From the NCBI GenBank assembly GCA_025093985.1, contig JACAAK010000002.1:1302001-1366000 (forward strand): a stretch of DNA of 64,000 bases. The letters run 5' to 3'. Position 1 is the stretch's first letter. Each line of letters starts with the position of its first letter. The DNA comes from Calvatia gigantea. Its lineage: Eukaryota; Basidiomycota; Agaricomycetes; Agaricales; Lycoperdaceae. This document shows positions 1-11,585 of this stretch, one piece after another. Both the position numbers and the translations under genes were made by a program. The notes beneath the pieces were generated by a model. That model was not told where the DNA came from. It worked only from the letters and a program-made list of their open reading frames with translations, and ran no database searches.

Positions 1-668
1 TGCTACTCCACCCCCTTCAGTCCCTCCACCACCAGCCCCGCGACTAGGTAATCACCTCAATGGCGACTCCAACCTCAGCACATCATCTCACGCATCCTCC
101 AATCACACGTTCTCAAGTTCTAAAGACTCACAACCCGACTCGCCCGCTACGTCCCTCGGGCACCTTCCACCAAATGCACAACCAACTGTTGATCCCAAGT
201 TGACTGCTAAGATTGAACAACAATCAAAGCAGATTGAGGAGCAGGAGGCTATGATTAAGACCCTCAATAAGCAACTAACGCATTGTGAAGGTGACCTTCA
301 AATTCACATGGATCTTGTGACCAAGCTTGAGACATCGCTTGGGGATTCGGAGAAGAATCGTGGGTCCCTCCTTGTCAGCCCCACAATTGTACACTGATAT
401 TTTTTTCCTAGTCCGGAAAGCGCGAATGCAAGCCACTGAGTTGGCCCGTGAACGCGATACTCTAAGCTCTCGTCTTGAAGCTCTTCGAACCGAGCTAACT
501 GAGGCCAAGAGCGAGGTCGCTAACGTCCGACGATCCGTAGTAGAAGAGAAGCAATCCCTTGAACAGCGCCTTGACGAGGAAAGGAGAGCAAAGGAACGAG
601 TACGCCAGCAACTCGATATGCGGACGGAAGAACTTCAAAAGCGGAAATCGAAGTTTGCATGCCTATAG
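1..668 (+). CDS. kinesin-like protein, C-terminal coiled-coil tail (5' partial)
   Basis: Open from the first bases of the window in frame 2. A proline/serine-rich linker (first ~65 residues) is followed by a long heptad-type coiled coil rich in E, K, Q and R. One intron (360-411, GT...TAG) joins two coiled-coil exons in phase. The protein ends in QKRKSKFACL and a TAG at 666-668. No motor domain is in the window. The mix of a low-complexity linker, a charged coiled coil and this basic-Cys tail resembles fungal kinesin-4/KIF21-like tails, but another coiled-coil protein is possible. The coding call is sure; the kinesin name is inference. Confidence 0.6.
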
Positions 669-1190
669 TCTTCCCATTAATCCTTGCTGGACTTTTCAGG
701 AGCTCCCAGAGTGTTCTATTTTTCTTCTCTCAGCTATGTCGTTATAATCCTGACACAGTTCATTCTTTAACGCCAGTTATATTTGATCGCGGCATCTTAG
801 GTCCTCTCTATTAGTGTTGATACCCTTTATTACCTCCACATGGTTTGTTATACCTGTGTTTTGTATGCTCCCACTTTTTCCGATTTCATATGTAGAGTTG
901 TGGCTGCTCACCTTGAATTGAGCTGACTTTGATATGTATAACTCCTTGGTCAGCATTGACCCAACGAACTCTGCGGGTGACACCCACTAACTCTAGGAAT
1001 CTATGGTATGTAGCTGGGCTGACCACTTGCTTTCAGCGGAAACTACGTGTTACTTCCCAACCTGCTGACTAGGAGTATTGTCGGAAGATCTAAGTGGCGC
1101 TTCTGTAATCATTCTCACCTGTGGATAAGATGCCTTGGCTGCTGCGAATCACCCAGGAAACGCTCAAGCTTCAGGTCACTCAATTTCCCA
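669..1190. other. intergenic spacer
   Basis: Between the coiled-coil gene and the SDR gene. No conserved coding sense was seen. An in-frame ATG at 1047 would lengthen the SDR protein by 48 residues, but they do not resemble the family. Confidence 0.5.
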
Positions 1191-2663
1191 ATGTCCAAGC
1201 CTCAGATACTGCCTTCCTTCTCTCTGGAAAACAAGGTATTCGGTGGGATCTTTGATTCAATCTGAAGTGTATGAAATATGCAATTATCAAGGTCTGCCTT
1301 GTTACAGGGGCCGCACGAGGTTTGGGTCTGGAGTTTTGTCGCGCTCTCATTCAATCGTACGTCTTCACAGCCCGAACTCCTGTTAGTTGATAACTTGTTT
1401 CTCGCCAGTGGAAATACATCCCTTGCTATCCTGGATCTTAAAGAATCCGAAGCTAAGGCGGCAGCGGACGAACTTGTCGCCTTTGCCCTTGGTTCGCTTA
1501 CCGCTTAGTTGAGGTCCAAAAAACAAGAATCTGACTTATGAGATTTATCAAGGGAGCGAGTACCTCAAGCCTACCATCCTTGGCATTGAATGCGATGTTT
1601 CCTCTGAATCGTCGGTTCAGAACGCGTATAAAATAGTCATAGATAAGTTTGGTCGAGTAGATGTGGCCGTCGCCTGTGCTGGTGCGCCCAGTTGTAGATC
1701 TCAAGTCGGAATAGCATTAACTTATCCACATTGCAGGTATAGTGGAGAATTTCGCTGCCCTGCAGTATGTTGACCGGAGGTAATCCCGCGATTTTATTGA
1801 TAACCATTCTTAGTTATCCGGCGGACAAAGTCCACCGGCTCTTTGATGTCAACGTTCATGGAGCCTTCTTTACAGCCCGCGAAGCTGCTAAGTATATGAT
1901 AAATCAGGGCGGAGGCTCTATTATTCTAGTTGCGAGCATGAGTGCTAATGTAAGTTTTATTCTGCCTGAGGTACACCCAAAGCTAATTTTATTCTAGATT
2001 GTCAACGTACCTCAGGTATTGCATTCGCAGTTTTCTTCCCTTAATCCCGTACAAGACCCTAATGCAGTGATCAGCAACAAACGCCGTACAATGCTTCCAA
2101 AGCCGGTGGGTTCCATATTGTTGCTGCGATTGACTTGTGTCCCAAATCCATGTCTTCTGCCTGCTCAGCTGTCAAACACATGGCTTCAAGTCTCGCTGTG
2201 GAGTGGGCCAAATCAGGTGTCCGAGTCAATGCACTGAGGTGTGCACATTCAAGCACCTGGAATCCTGAAACTCAAAATCGCATCAGTCCTGGTTACATGC
2301 TCACCAAGCTCACTCGGACGGTTCTGCAAGGAAACGATGAGCTGAAGGTTCTTCGTTCGTGATCGATATAATTCTAACCAGCTTCTGATCAACTTGTCTG
2401 GGGCCAGAAACAATGGGAAGACCTCACGCCAATGGGCAGGGTACATAGCCATTCCTCTATTCTCACTGGCATATCTTTGCTTATCAAGTACTATTCCACA
2501 GCTGGGAGACCCTGAAGACCTAGCTGTAAGTGTAGAAGGCTCGGAGAATTAAACGAACAGCTCAAAGTTTTTACAGGGAGCTATTGTATTTCTGGCCAGC
2601 GACGCATCGAAATTTGTGACCGGGTCTGAGATACGAGTTGACGGTGGATATTGTTGTATCTAG
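1191..2663 (+). CDS. short-chain dehydrogenase/reductase (sorbose reductase / arabinitol dehydrogenase-like)
   Basis: A split gene with about eight short introns. The start at 1191 gives a leader ending SLENK that splices straight into [16 protein letters not shown], the Rossmann nucleotide site TGxxxGLG. Later exons give [18 protein letters not shown], the active-site block PYNASKAAVKHM (Tyr and Lys of YxxxK), [13 protein letters not shown], and the C-terminal [11 protein letters not shown] after [13 protein letters not shown]. These are classical SDR landmarks in the right order, at about the usual 270-300 residues. NADP-dependent polyol/ketose reductases of the SOU1 type are the closest group, but the substrate cannot be read from the sequence. 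It is probably cytosolic, as no signal peptide is seen. Confidence 0.82.
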
Positions 2664-2759
2664 AATTGCCTAAATTGGTTGAATGGTAACCTGAAATCAT
2701 GTGGTTGGTTTTAGGCCTCAGTATGCTATAATTAGAATGTTGCCTTGCAGGTCACGGTG

Positions 2760-3997
2760 ATGTCGGGAGCGGGGACACAGACAAAGTCCCAACCCACTTT
2801 CGAGTTCACCAAACGAAAGCGATGGGCGGACATACTAATTGCTGGGCTTACAGATGTAATTGTGTTCGTTCTTTCACCTGAGGGAAAAACCTTGTATTGT
2901 GGAGCTGCTGCCGCAGAGCTCCTTGGCTGGGGCGAGATGGACATTCTGGACCTACACTTGAGTGATCTTGTCATAGGTGAGTGTGTTTTGCCCTATCCTT
3001 CCATGTGTTCTTATGAGGATATAGGTGAAGATCAGACCTTGTTCCAGCGTAGTTTCGAAGACTCCGTTGGAACGAACACCGAGCTCCTTGTGTATGTTCG
3101 ACTCAAACGCAACCCAGCCATGACGTTGGGCCCTTCTCCACCGAACGATATGCTCTTTGAAATCAAAGGATACCCGCATTTCGTCACGGAACAAGGGCCC
3201 GAGTGCAAATGCTTCTTCGCAATGGCGAAGCCTTATCCTAGTAGGAACGTTGCTGCGTATGTACAAGGCGCCCACCCCCCAATGAGGTTACACTCACCCA
3301 AGGTCACGCAGGTTGAATACTTTCTTGGACCTACAGATGGAGAATGAAAGGCTGCAACAACGTTTGGCCATGCTTAAAGCTCAACTGGATTCGGAAATTA
3401 CTTCAACGAAACGGGCACTACCAGACGCGAGTTCCATGTATGCCACTTCTTCCTTACGACAGTGAGATTCCCTATTCTGCTATCAAAATTACTCTAATTC
3501 CTTTAAAGTGACAACCAATATTCCAATGTCTATAGCAACCCGATGAATGGCGCTCCCGGAGCCGGCTATGTTCCCGTTGTGGCCGGGAACCAGAATGGCG
3601 AAGCTTTGAAGACTCAGAGTTCCGAGGATCTTGAGGAGGGATCGAGGAAAAAGAAGGTGAATGAAGTTTGCACATGGCATGTGAGCGTTTTAAAAACCAG
3701 TTAAAATGAAGTTCAAGAAGGCCGGAAACGGGACCGAGCAGTATGTCTGCAGGAAGTGTGGGCGGACCGATTCTCCTGAATGGCGTAAGGTATGTATTGT
3801 TTGTGGCATAGGTAAATTCTGGGGTACTCACCTTACTGGTCTAGGGTCCAGATGGTCCGAAAACTCTTTGCAATGCTTGTGGTCTTCGCTGGGCAAAGCA
3901 GATGCGGAAATTTGATGAGCCTTCAGAAGAAACATCCTCCAGTCTCAGTCACCAATCATCCAGTCTAGCCACTGACGACTCAAACCCCGGTGCGTGA
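2760..3997 (+). CDS. wc-2: White collar-2 type PAS/GATA zinc-finger protein
   Basis: The start at 2760 gives [11 protein letters not shown]; an earlier in-frame TTG is not needed. Residues ~18-110 form a PAS-like domain ([20 protein letters not shown], then [17 protein letters not shown]). A coiled segment follows ([14 protein letters not shown]). The C-terminal GATA finger [30 protein letters not shown] is split by an intron and has the fungal CX2CX18CX2C spacing. PAS plus a single C-terminal GATA finger is the White collar-2 layout; WC-2 partners the blue-light receptor WC-1 in the nucleus. The first intron (2977-3024, 48 nt) has no stop and keeps frame. The stop is at 3995-3997, after a serine-rich tail. 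Confidence 0.88.
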
Positions 3998-4241
3998 AAA
4001 ATTACTGCTAGTTGCGAACATGTATATATATACGATTCTGGTTGCTGTTACATCTCTGAGTCGTCTCATTTGTGAACACGTACGTTCGGAACGAGTACAT
4101 AGTGTCGTGATTCACTGAGATAGTAAAAGTGTGACGAGATGATGATAACGTCATCGATCCATGCTGCCTAGGACGTCAATTTACCTTTACCTTTATCCCA
4201 TCTACCACCCGCAGTAGTCGACTGCTAGTCCTCTGCATACC

Positions 4242-5687
4242 ATGCCTCCCGAAGTATTCACTCTCGCACAAACCCCGATCACGGCCCACTCATTCAATGC
4301 TGATCGTACAGGTTAGTCTGGCTACATCTACCATGCCACTGTTCTTGACCATTCTTCAGAGCTTGCGGTCAGTCTGAATAGCAATGACGTTCAGCTGTAT
4401 GCTAGAAACGGCCAGGAATGGATCCCTACGGAAACCTTATCGGAGGTAAATACAATGAATTATACTTGCTTCCCGAGAAACTGAGATCCCTTCAGCATGA
4501 CAAACTGATCACATCGATTGATTGGGCTCCTAGGTCGAATCGCATTGTCACTGCTTCTCAGGACAGGAACGCGTACGTCTGGACAGAAACGCCAGATCCA
4601 GAAACTGGAAAGTTGGTATGGAAACCGACTCTCGTGTTGCTGAGGATCAACCGCGCTGCCACCCATGTGCGCTGGAGTCCCCTGGAGAACAAGTTTGCGG
4701 TCGCCAGTGGCGCAAGGTTCGCATTTTCACGTACGATGTGAGGACACCCTGTAACATACTAGTGGCTCAGAGCTATCGCAGTCTGTTCTTTTGACGAGGA
4801 GAGCAACTGGTGGGTTGCGAAGCACCTCAAAAAACCAATCAGGTCCACTGTCCTGTCTGTTGATTGGCATCCCAACAACGTTCTCCTCGCTGCTGGAAGT
4901 GCTGACATGAAAGCGCGCGTGTTCTCCGGCTACATCAAGGAAGTTGACGAACGGTGCGCCTTGTTCAAAATCCACTTATCATCTACTAACTCCCTCCCAG
5001 TCCAGCTCCTAGCGTCTGGGGTTCTAAGCTTCCCTTCAACACTCTATGCGGAGAATACTCATCTCCTACTGGCGGATGGGTTCATGCTGTTGGTTTCTCT
5101 CCGTCCGGAGATGCTCTTGCCTTCGCTAGTCAGTCGCCCTTTTCAGACTTCCTCTGGCACATATCTCAGGGGTGAATAGGTCATGATAGTTCTATCACTA
5201 TCGTCTATCCGAGCGGCCCAGCCATTTATACCATTCGCTCACCATCCTTGCCTCTTGTCACGTTAACTTGGACTTCAGAGGAATCGATTGTGGCGGCAGG
5301 TCACGATTGCAAACCTCTTGTTTACGCCGGGTCGGAACAAGGCTGGCAGGAAGTAGGAACGCTCGATGATACATCTTCCTCCAAAGCAGTTGAAGGGCCT
5401 CGATCCAGTTTCAGGAGGCAGTGGTAGTGTTGGCCGTCTCAAGGCCGGAGCTTTTGCCACCTTCCGTGACGCTGATAGTCGGGGACAGTCGTCCCTTGGT
5501 TCCATATCATCTGACACCAAATTGAACACGGTTCACCAAAACACTATCACCAGTGTGAGGCCATATGTAATTCAGGATGGTTATGTGACCAAGGTCAGCT
5601 CCTCCGGTGTGGATGGTACTCTTGTAGGTCTGGGACACCAACGAAGTGACTGCTTTGACGGGAAAAATGGGTGGAGTAAGGATCTAG
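4242..5687 (+). CDS. ARC40: ARP2/3 complex subunit ARPC1 (WD40), with two apparent +1 frameshifts
   Basis: The ATG at 4242 starts [22 protein letters not shown] repeats follow: [60 protein letters not shown] and [20 protein letters not shown]. The ARPC1 C-terminal block is present ([43 protein letters not shown] and the end GKMGGVRI). ARPC1 is the propeller subunit of the actin-nucleating Arp2/3 complex. Two reading-frame breaks do not fit introns: one between about 5349 and 5414 ([11 protein letters not shown] to [10 protein letters not shown]), and one extra G at 5627/5628 before VWDTNEV. The gene is essential in other fungi, so sequence error is the likeliest cause. The real stop is TAG 5685-5687. 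Confidence 0.85.
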
Positions 5688-6618
5688 AGGAAGATATCGC
5701 CCGCACCTGGTTCATCTGCCTTCTACTCTCTCCTTGTGTACATCCGGCAGAATAAGAATCTACAATGATGTCTTCCTAGTCACCTTACCCTGTGCCCTCT
5801 GACCGAACTTGCAACTGAAGTCTTCGTCTCGCATTCATGTAGTTGTTGAAACCGGGGTACTGGATATGCACGGCTGAGCACATCAGACCAACGCAACCAG
5901 AAAGAATCGGAGGCTTTGAAAGCATTCCGCTACAATGCGAGGCATGCACACGGCTGGTACGATTTAAGGGTACATGACTTGTGAGTATACTCTGAACCTG
6001 GAGGAGACCTCCAGGGTTCTCGTGGTACGCCCAATCCCCCCCCCACTGCGACCACACCAGAAGCGCGGTCTCGGTCTCAGCCTAGGCCTTTTTGTTGCTG
6101 CGATGCGCGGGTTAGCGTTCGCAGTACAATAGCATTTTGCTGTTTTCCAAGGTATCGACAGCATCACGATTTGATCGCGGTCGTTGAATTCGGGTAATGG
6201 GCAGGCCCTTATTTAGTACTTCCTTTGCGCCATCGGTGGGACAGGGACAGAGGGGATGGAGGTGGTACAGCCAATACTGGGAACAAAGTTTCCCCAACGG
6301 TGATGTTAATACAAACATGTGTTTCAATTTACATACATCCACATGGTGCGATCTAGAAAGTCCAGTCCCTCCAGAAGGCATCGAAGTAAATAAACAAAGG
6401 TCAATGCGTCCTGCCTCTAGAGTACGCACCAGAGGAAACAGGTAAGGGGGAACGTGCGAAGAGAAGGAGGAAACCGAAAACGACCGTGGAAGTTCGAACA
6501 AACGAAACAATAAGAATATGTGATGAGCAACTAAGGGCGGAGTGTCCGAAGCTTGAAACAAAGAAACGAAACAAAAGCAAAGCTGCCCTCGCAACATCGT
6601 CAAGTGTCAAATGACATA
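5688..6618. other. convergent 3' spacer
   Basis: Lies between the ends of ARPC1 (+) and the Clp1-like gene (-). Several ORFs of 80-160 codons exist on the minus strand, but their composition is not protein-like and none joins to a known family. It is probably mostly 3' untranslated sequence. Confidence 0.5.
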
Positions 6619-7609
6619 TCATGTGCTAGGAGTCCGAGTTCTTTCTGACCGGTAAGACAGAGGCCTAGCCATGCGTGGGCGTCCACGGGAAGCCTCCTTT
6701 TCGTCGTCCATATCGATATATTCGTTCACGTCCACCGCCGTAGATGTTGAGTCCTCTCCATCCCCAGAGTCGCTGCATTCGGTGTCCGAGTCGTCATCCG
6801 ACTCATCACTCTCAACAGTCTCGACTGGGGCTAACCAGGTGTGGTACCAGTTCGATAAGAAGAGCTTGATATCTGCGCCAAGCCTTAGATATTCCACGTT
6901 ACGGGCGATTCCTTCCCATTGGATAGAACCGGCACGCAAGGCTTCGCTAATGATCGTGATCTGGTTGAAGTACATCCAGTGAACAAGGAGGTGGAATGAT
7001 GTTGGATCGGGGACAGGAAGGTAAAGAACGGGGTGCTCGTGAATAGAGGATAGGAGTTTGGGAAGGCGATCAGGTGGGACAGAATACTGGGGCGCAGGTT
7101 CCGATGATGACAACGATGAACTTGAGTTAATTAGGTCCATGGGACATGCGCCACTAAAGAGAGCACGCAGATAACTGGAATGTGCTGATAGGTAATCCAT
7201 GTGCAGCTAGAGTCAATGGGTTCAGCTCCGGGGACCGGCGGAGCACTGGTGAAACAGCGTACTTTGAATGTTAAGTGCGGGGTATTATTCAAGGAGGATT
7301 CTGTGATCCTTCCTCCTCCCGCCGACGGGTGAAAATCAATAGAATGACGAAACTTTGGAGGTGTTGACAACGCTATCTTTGACGTTGGTCTACGCCGGGC
7401 GTGTGGTATAGGGACGACTGGAAGTAGGTTGCTATTAGTTTACCCCTCAACAAAGAATGGTAGGGGTATGACGGACTTATTGTACAGTCGGCGGTTTCTG
7501 GTTTCTCCCAGTAGTAAGGCGCCAAATTACGGAGTTGTTCAATAATGTATTCGATAGGAACGTCAGCGAGTGTCGGGGGAGGGAAAGGCCGGGGACTGAA
7601 TGAATCCAT
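6619..7609 (-). CDS. Clp1-like (clampless-1 family) protein
   Basis: Three exons (7609-7444, 7372-7263, 7206-6619) give about 287 residues. The N-terminus MDSFSPRPFPPPTLADVPIE leads to PEYIIEQLRNLAPYYW-like text (IEYIIEQLRNLAPYYWEKPE) and ETADCTI. Exon 2 carries FRHSIDFHPSAGGG. Exon 3 has LHMDYLSAHSSYLRALFSGA, VLYLPVPDPTSFHLLVHWMY and WEGIARNVEYLRLGADIKLF. These are the hallmarks of the basidiomycete Clp1 family, which in Coprinopsis controls clamp-cell formation and the A-mating-type pathway. The tail is strongly acidic (Asp/Glu/Ser runs) and then basic. Whether this is the clp1 orthologue or a paralogue cannot be told here. Confidence 0.8.
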
Positions 7610-8881
7610 AGGTGAAATGGGGAGAGAAGGTCTGAAGGGAGGAAAGGCTAGTCGAAGGACCAGAGAATTAGACCACACTCGCACAGCCAACTTTTGTAGC
7701 AGCTGACCTTGAAACAAAAGCAAATTAGATTATTGTCCTAGAACGCGTTGAAGGCGCAATGGTAGCCAGCCACACAGATCAAAAGGGGAGAAAGCGACCC
7801 AGTAATAAGGAAAAGATGAAAATGCCGGCAGAAAGGACGTCGAGGGTAATAGTTTTGTTTGTATTCGGGAAATGAGAGAATGATTGTGGCTGTCGGTTGG
7901 ATGCTTCCTGGTCTGCAATTGTCCGGGTCTTATAGTGCGGAACTGAAGGATGTCATCTGATGCGGATCTCTGCCTGCAAGGACTGGCCGCTAGTTCCTGA
8001 CGCGTTGCCGTCCGAGGCGAATCCAATTGTTCTCCTGTTTCTAAAAGTGATGAGCCGCTCATTCTTATTGTCTTTTGGTCGTAAACCCTGGAGTCATGTT
8101 TGATTTAGGTTGTCCCACCGACATTCAATCAAATTCGGTGTGCCGAATTGACTAGCAATGTGTCAACAGCCGAATATCTTTTCGCATGGACTAACACGAC
8201 AGGGAGGAAGATCAGAGACCTAGAATATAAGTAGCAGCCGCGATTTGATTTGACGGATCGAGGTATTCCACGCCTGTTGTTTGGCTGGAACCTTTGATCA
8301 GGAATGGCAAACAAGGACATTCAACTCTATCCATTCCGCTAATTGCGTGGAATGGTCAACGCGTGGGCAATGAATGTTCAGCATTGAATATTGAGATCTA
8401 GAGAATCGTGGATGTCGTCCCGGGTGCGGAAGTGTAATCGTATAGGGCAACAGTGATCGTGATAGGGGCGGGTTCAAAACTAGCAAATCCTCGAGATTAG
8501 CGATACTTCCCAAATACTTTAGCGCTACACAAGACCACGAGATGGAATTGATCCGTCGCCGGCGTTGGCCCTTCCTACAGGCGCTACACCTGTGCCCGGG
8601 CATGCGACAAACGACAGATGTCGATGGATAAGATTTTAGAAAACATTCGTATGCGTTGTGAAAACCGAGCTCCGACGCTCCGCCGAAGTTGAAATGGGGG
8701 AAGAGGAGTAACTGGCTGTACTTACTTATTTGGAGAGAACAATAAGAGGTTCGGAGTTGAAGCGAATTTGAATGACGTTTAAAAATTTTGAACCCTGCCA
8801 TCTTTGTTTATCCACCGGAGCCGGGAGTCCCAATTTGACGGTGATGCTGTTTCTGGAGGAACACATGGTTCTGTGCGTACC
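7610..8881. other. long divergent intergenic region between Clp1-like gene and DAD3
   Basis: About 1.27 kb that holds the upstream regions of both genes. Minus-strand ORFs of 110-167 codons are present, but they show no family features and no consistent splicing. The large upstream region fits a regulated developmental gene on the Clp1 side; no specific site was recognised. Confidence 0.45.
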
Positions 8882-9317
8882 ATGGCTACCCCTGCCAACG
8901 CACTTAACATATTTGCAGAAAACCCTTACGAAGCCCATCCAAGTCTGGCGCCTCTTGAGGCGGAAGTGCTTTGGGAATATGCTAAATTGGCACAGCATAT
9001 CAAACTTGTAGGCAGCTCTGTAGAACGCATTGCTCATACGTTGACTGACTTGGCAGTCAAAGACAACACAGAAAACGCGCATGCTCCAAGAAGAGCCTGA
9101 CAAAAGGATGTTGGCACGCTTGCGCGTGCTAGAGAAGAAGATGGGGCTGGTCCTCACGTTGGTAAATACCTACCGTTTGAGCGACTTGCCAGGCGCTACT
9201 GAAGTACATGCATAGTTCAAGGCATCTGTGTGGGGTGTCATCAATGAGCAAGCCATGCCAGACGAGGCTTCAGATTCGCTTGAGTACGAGAATAGCGATA
9301 ATACGATAAGGAGGTGA
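8882..9317 (+). CDS. DAD3: DASH complex subunit DAD3
   Basis: Three exons (8882-9007, 9057-9161, 9216-9317) give 110 residues, normal for the family. Exon 1 has HPSLAPLEAEVLWEYAKLAQ, the Dad3 signature; the exon 1-2 join gives HIKL/SKTTQKTRMLQEEPD, then ARLRVLEKKMGLVLTL; exon 3 starts FKASVWGVINEQ. Dad3 is part of the DASH/Dam1 ring that couples kinetochores to spindle microtubules. The start at 8882 (MATPANALNIF) sits in good context. Introns are 49 and 54 nt. Confidence 0.93.
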
Positions 9318-9681
9318 TGTTAAACGTTTGGTGTTGATTATGTTACGGGAATACAGGGAGCGTTGACGGCCAGTTTACAACCTGACAGTCGCACTGCTCC
9401 TCCATTCAAGCTTCAAGCTTCAAGCTTCAAGAATAAGTGCCAGGGCTAAATCATCCCCTTTTTGAGTCCTCTTCATCCATTACGTAGTATGTACCAGTAC
9501 CAATCCCTTCCGTTTTCGAGATCTCCGGCGTACTCCCCTCAAAGAATCACTCCTTTTTTGGTTTTCTCCGCATGGCGGGCGTGTGGTTCAAATTAGCACA
9601 TGGTGCACCAATGAATCATAGAATGTTCTGAAAGAGGATCGACCCCTCCTCCGACACCCGCGTCTTTTTCCCTGGATAACA
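9318..9681. other. intergenic spacer with a short TTCAAGC tandem repeat
   Basis: 364 bases between DAD3 and IPK1. The only structure is an imperfect run of about four copies of the 7-base unit TTCAAGC around 9404-9431. Confidence 0.6.
9404..9431. repeat. TTCAAGC heptamer tandem repeat (~4 copies)
   Basis: Nearly four consecutive copies of the 7-base unit are visible upstream of IPK1. Each unit junction forms the palindrome AAGCTT. No function is evident. Confidence 0.8.
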
Positions 9682-11104
9682 ATGGACGACATTACTCGCA
9701 CCCTTCCGAGTTGTTGGAAATATGTTTCAGAAGGCGGCGCTACAATCGTGTTCTCCTATGTTGGGCCTCCTAACCCTACTTACGATGGCATGGTATTGAG
9801 ACTACGGAAAGCCGTCGACAAAGGGGCTCCGGAGAGGGATGTGGCGGTTGAAGATGAACCGGATGATCCTATCATCGAGTATCAGACGAGATGCATGGAG
9901 CGACTGTTTCCTCGGGATAATTTGCCCAGGTTGCGTTCCGTACATCTCGAGCGGTACTGGCTTGAACAACTTGCAGAGATGCATGACGCCAAAAGGCCCG
10001 GGTCCAGGACGGGGAAGGACCATATTGACTTCTCGAGAAGGAAAGGGGTGTTGGCGACGGACTTGGTAGGAGGAAATTGGATTGCAGTTGAGATTAAGGT
10101 GTGTTGACCCCCTGTTTCGTCTTCCAACTCTTCTGAACCTTACTCCATAGCCAAAATGGGCATTTCTGCCTTCTGCGATCCATCTGTCGGAGAACACAAG
10201 GATGATCAAGACGCAAACCTGTCGCTTTTGCATGCACAGCTATATGCGAAATCAGAAAAACAAGCAATATGTCAACAACTACTGCCCCCTTGATTTATTT
10301 TCTGGAAACGCCAGGAGAGTGCGTCTTGCAGTTGATTCTCTCTGGGACGCCTGGTCCCACAGCAATGGCGGCGTGAACAACCTCAAGATATTTGCACGCG
10401 GCAGGGTGGTGAAACCGGGCCAGGTGAGTGTTGGCGGGACACTTTTTGTTGTTCAAATCCTGATGGAATGGGAGGTCGAACATCTACTGCACGAAGAGGC
10501 CACGGAACCAATCTCCCCTGAACAGATTCGTGAAACGTTCAAGGATGTACTATGCGATACCCTTCTAAAATCACCGATTCTCACTATCATATCGGAGCTG
10601 CAAAGAACCTTGGACGTTCTGGATATCGAGGGCCTGTCGAAGCTCTGGCGACAGGCCGAAGTTCAATCTCCATTGTACCAGTCGGCCTCTGGATCTTACT
10701 TTGATCAACCACCCATAACTCCACTTGGTGTTCCTTCGGCATACTTCCCAGCTCCAGAACCCAGCATATCTGACTGGGTAGAATTCCTCGATATCCACCT
10801 GTCCGCTCAAGCGGTAGAGATGGACCACACGCATCCAAGAATAGAAAACCTTCGGTACTACCTTCTAGCATATCTGCTTTCGGCTACTTTCAAAGATTGC
10901 TCCATCATTGTAAGGCTGGATTTCCTGCGCCCAAGGGAGAGCTCTGGCCGTCAGGCGTACCCAGTCGCTGTGATTGACTTGGATCCAAAGAGTCTGGATA
11001 GACTACAGCGTTGGGAAGAATTGGATACGGAAATTGTATCTAATTATGTGTTGACCGACAAGAAGGTTTGTGTCGATGGATGGGCAGGGCTGGAGGGTCT
11101 TTAG
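9682..11104 (+). CDS. IPK1: inositol-pentakisphosphate 2-kinase
   Basis: Two exons (9682-10098 and 10151-11104) give 456 residues. The N-lobe has SEGGATIVFSYVG and MVLRLRKAV. The exon junction gives WIAVEIK/PKWAFLP followed by TCRFCMHSYMR, the family EIKPKxGFLP...CRFCMH block that includes the zinc-binding cysteines. The C-lobe ends with VAVIDLDPKSLDRLQRWEEL, the diagnostic DxDxK motif. The enzyme phosphorylates InsP5 at the 2 position to make InsP6 (phytate), needed for nuclear mRNA export and RNA editing. A possible additional 51-nt in-frame intron (10423-10473, GTGAGT donor) could remove the stretch after KPGQ; it has no stop and a weak acceptor, so it is left as coding. Confidence 0.93.
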
Positions 11105-11585
11105 CGAGATTTCCGGAGGACTAGCAATACGATATGATATGTACTGGTAGGAACGGGTCATACCTTACAAAAAACTATAACTTGTCGACGCCGCTACTTA
11201 CGTTCAAGCACGATCTGTTTTGCAAAGAATCCCAAAGCTATCGTGACACATACTCGCAGAAATTCTTCAGCACCGGACTCCTTCACGCATCACTCCGGAA
11301 CACCAATGGATCAAATTCATACATCTTCACTTAGAAGTTAGATCATACCTAATTTTTAAGTACCCTGCCGTTGCATTTTGTTCATCATCGTCAACTGTCA
11401 TCACGTGGATTGGCCGGTAATGCTCCGAGATCGGAATAAAGTGTTGAGAGCAACAACTATTTATGACGAGCTTCCTGTTATACCCGGCTTTTACGGAACT
11501 TCAAGCTTCAAAGCGTCAAGATTTCCTAGTTGTCTTGCCGCCTTGCAACTATCTTCACTGCTAATATCACATATATCCCCCCGCT
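11105..11585. other. intergenic region upstream of isovaleryl-CoA dehydrogenase
   Basis: About 480 bases with no convincing coding sense. The last ~60 bases before the IVD start are pyrimidine-rich. Confidence 0.5.

Noticed and set aside
6112..6603. 163-codon minus-strand ORF downstream of the Clp1-like gene
   Set aside because: Composition is rich in F, S, H and C without domain pattern, and it overlaps what should be 3' UTR.
8298..9157. Overlapping minus-strand ORFs (167 and 143 codons) between Clp1-like gene and DAD3
   Set aside because: They overlap the certain DAD3 exons in antisense and show no recognisable protein features.
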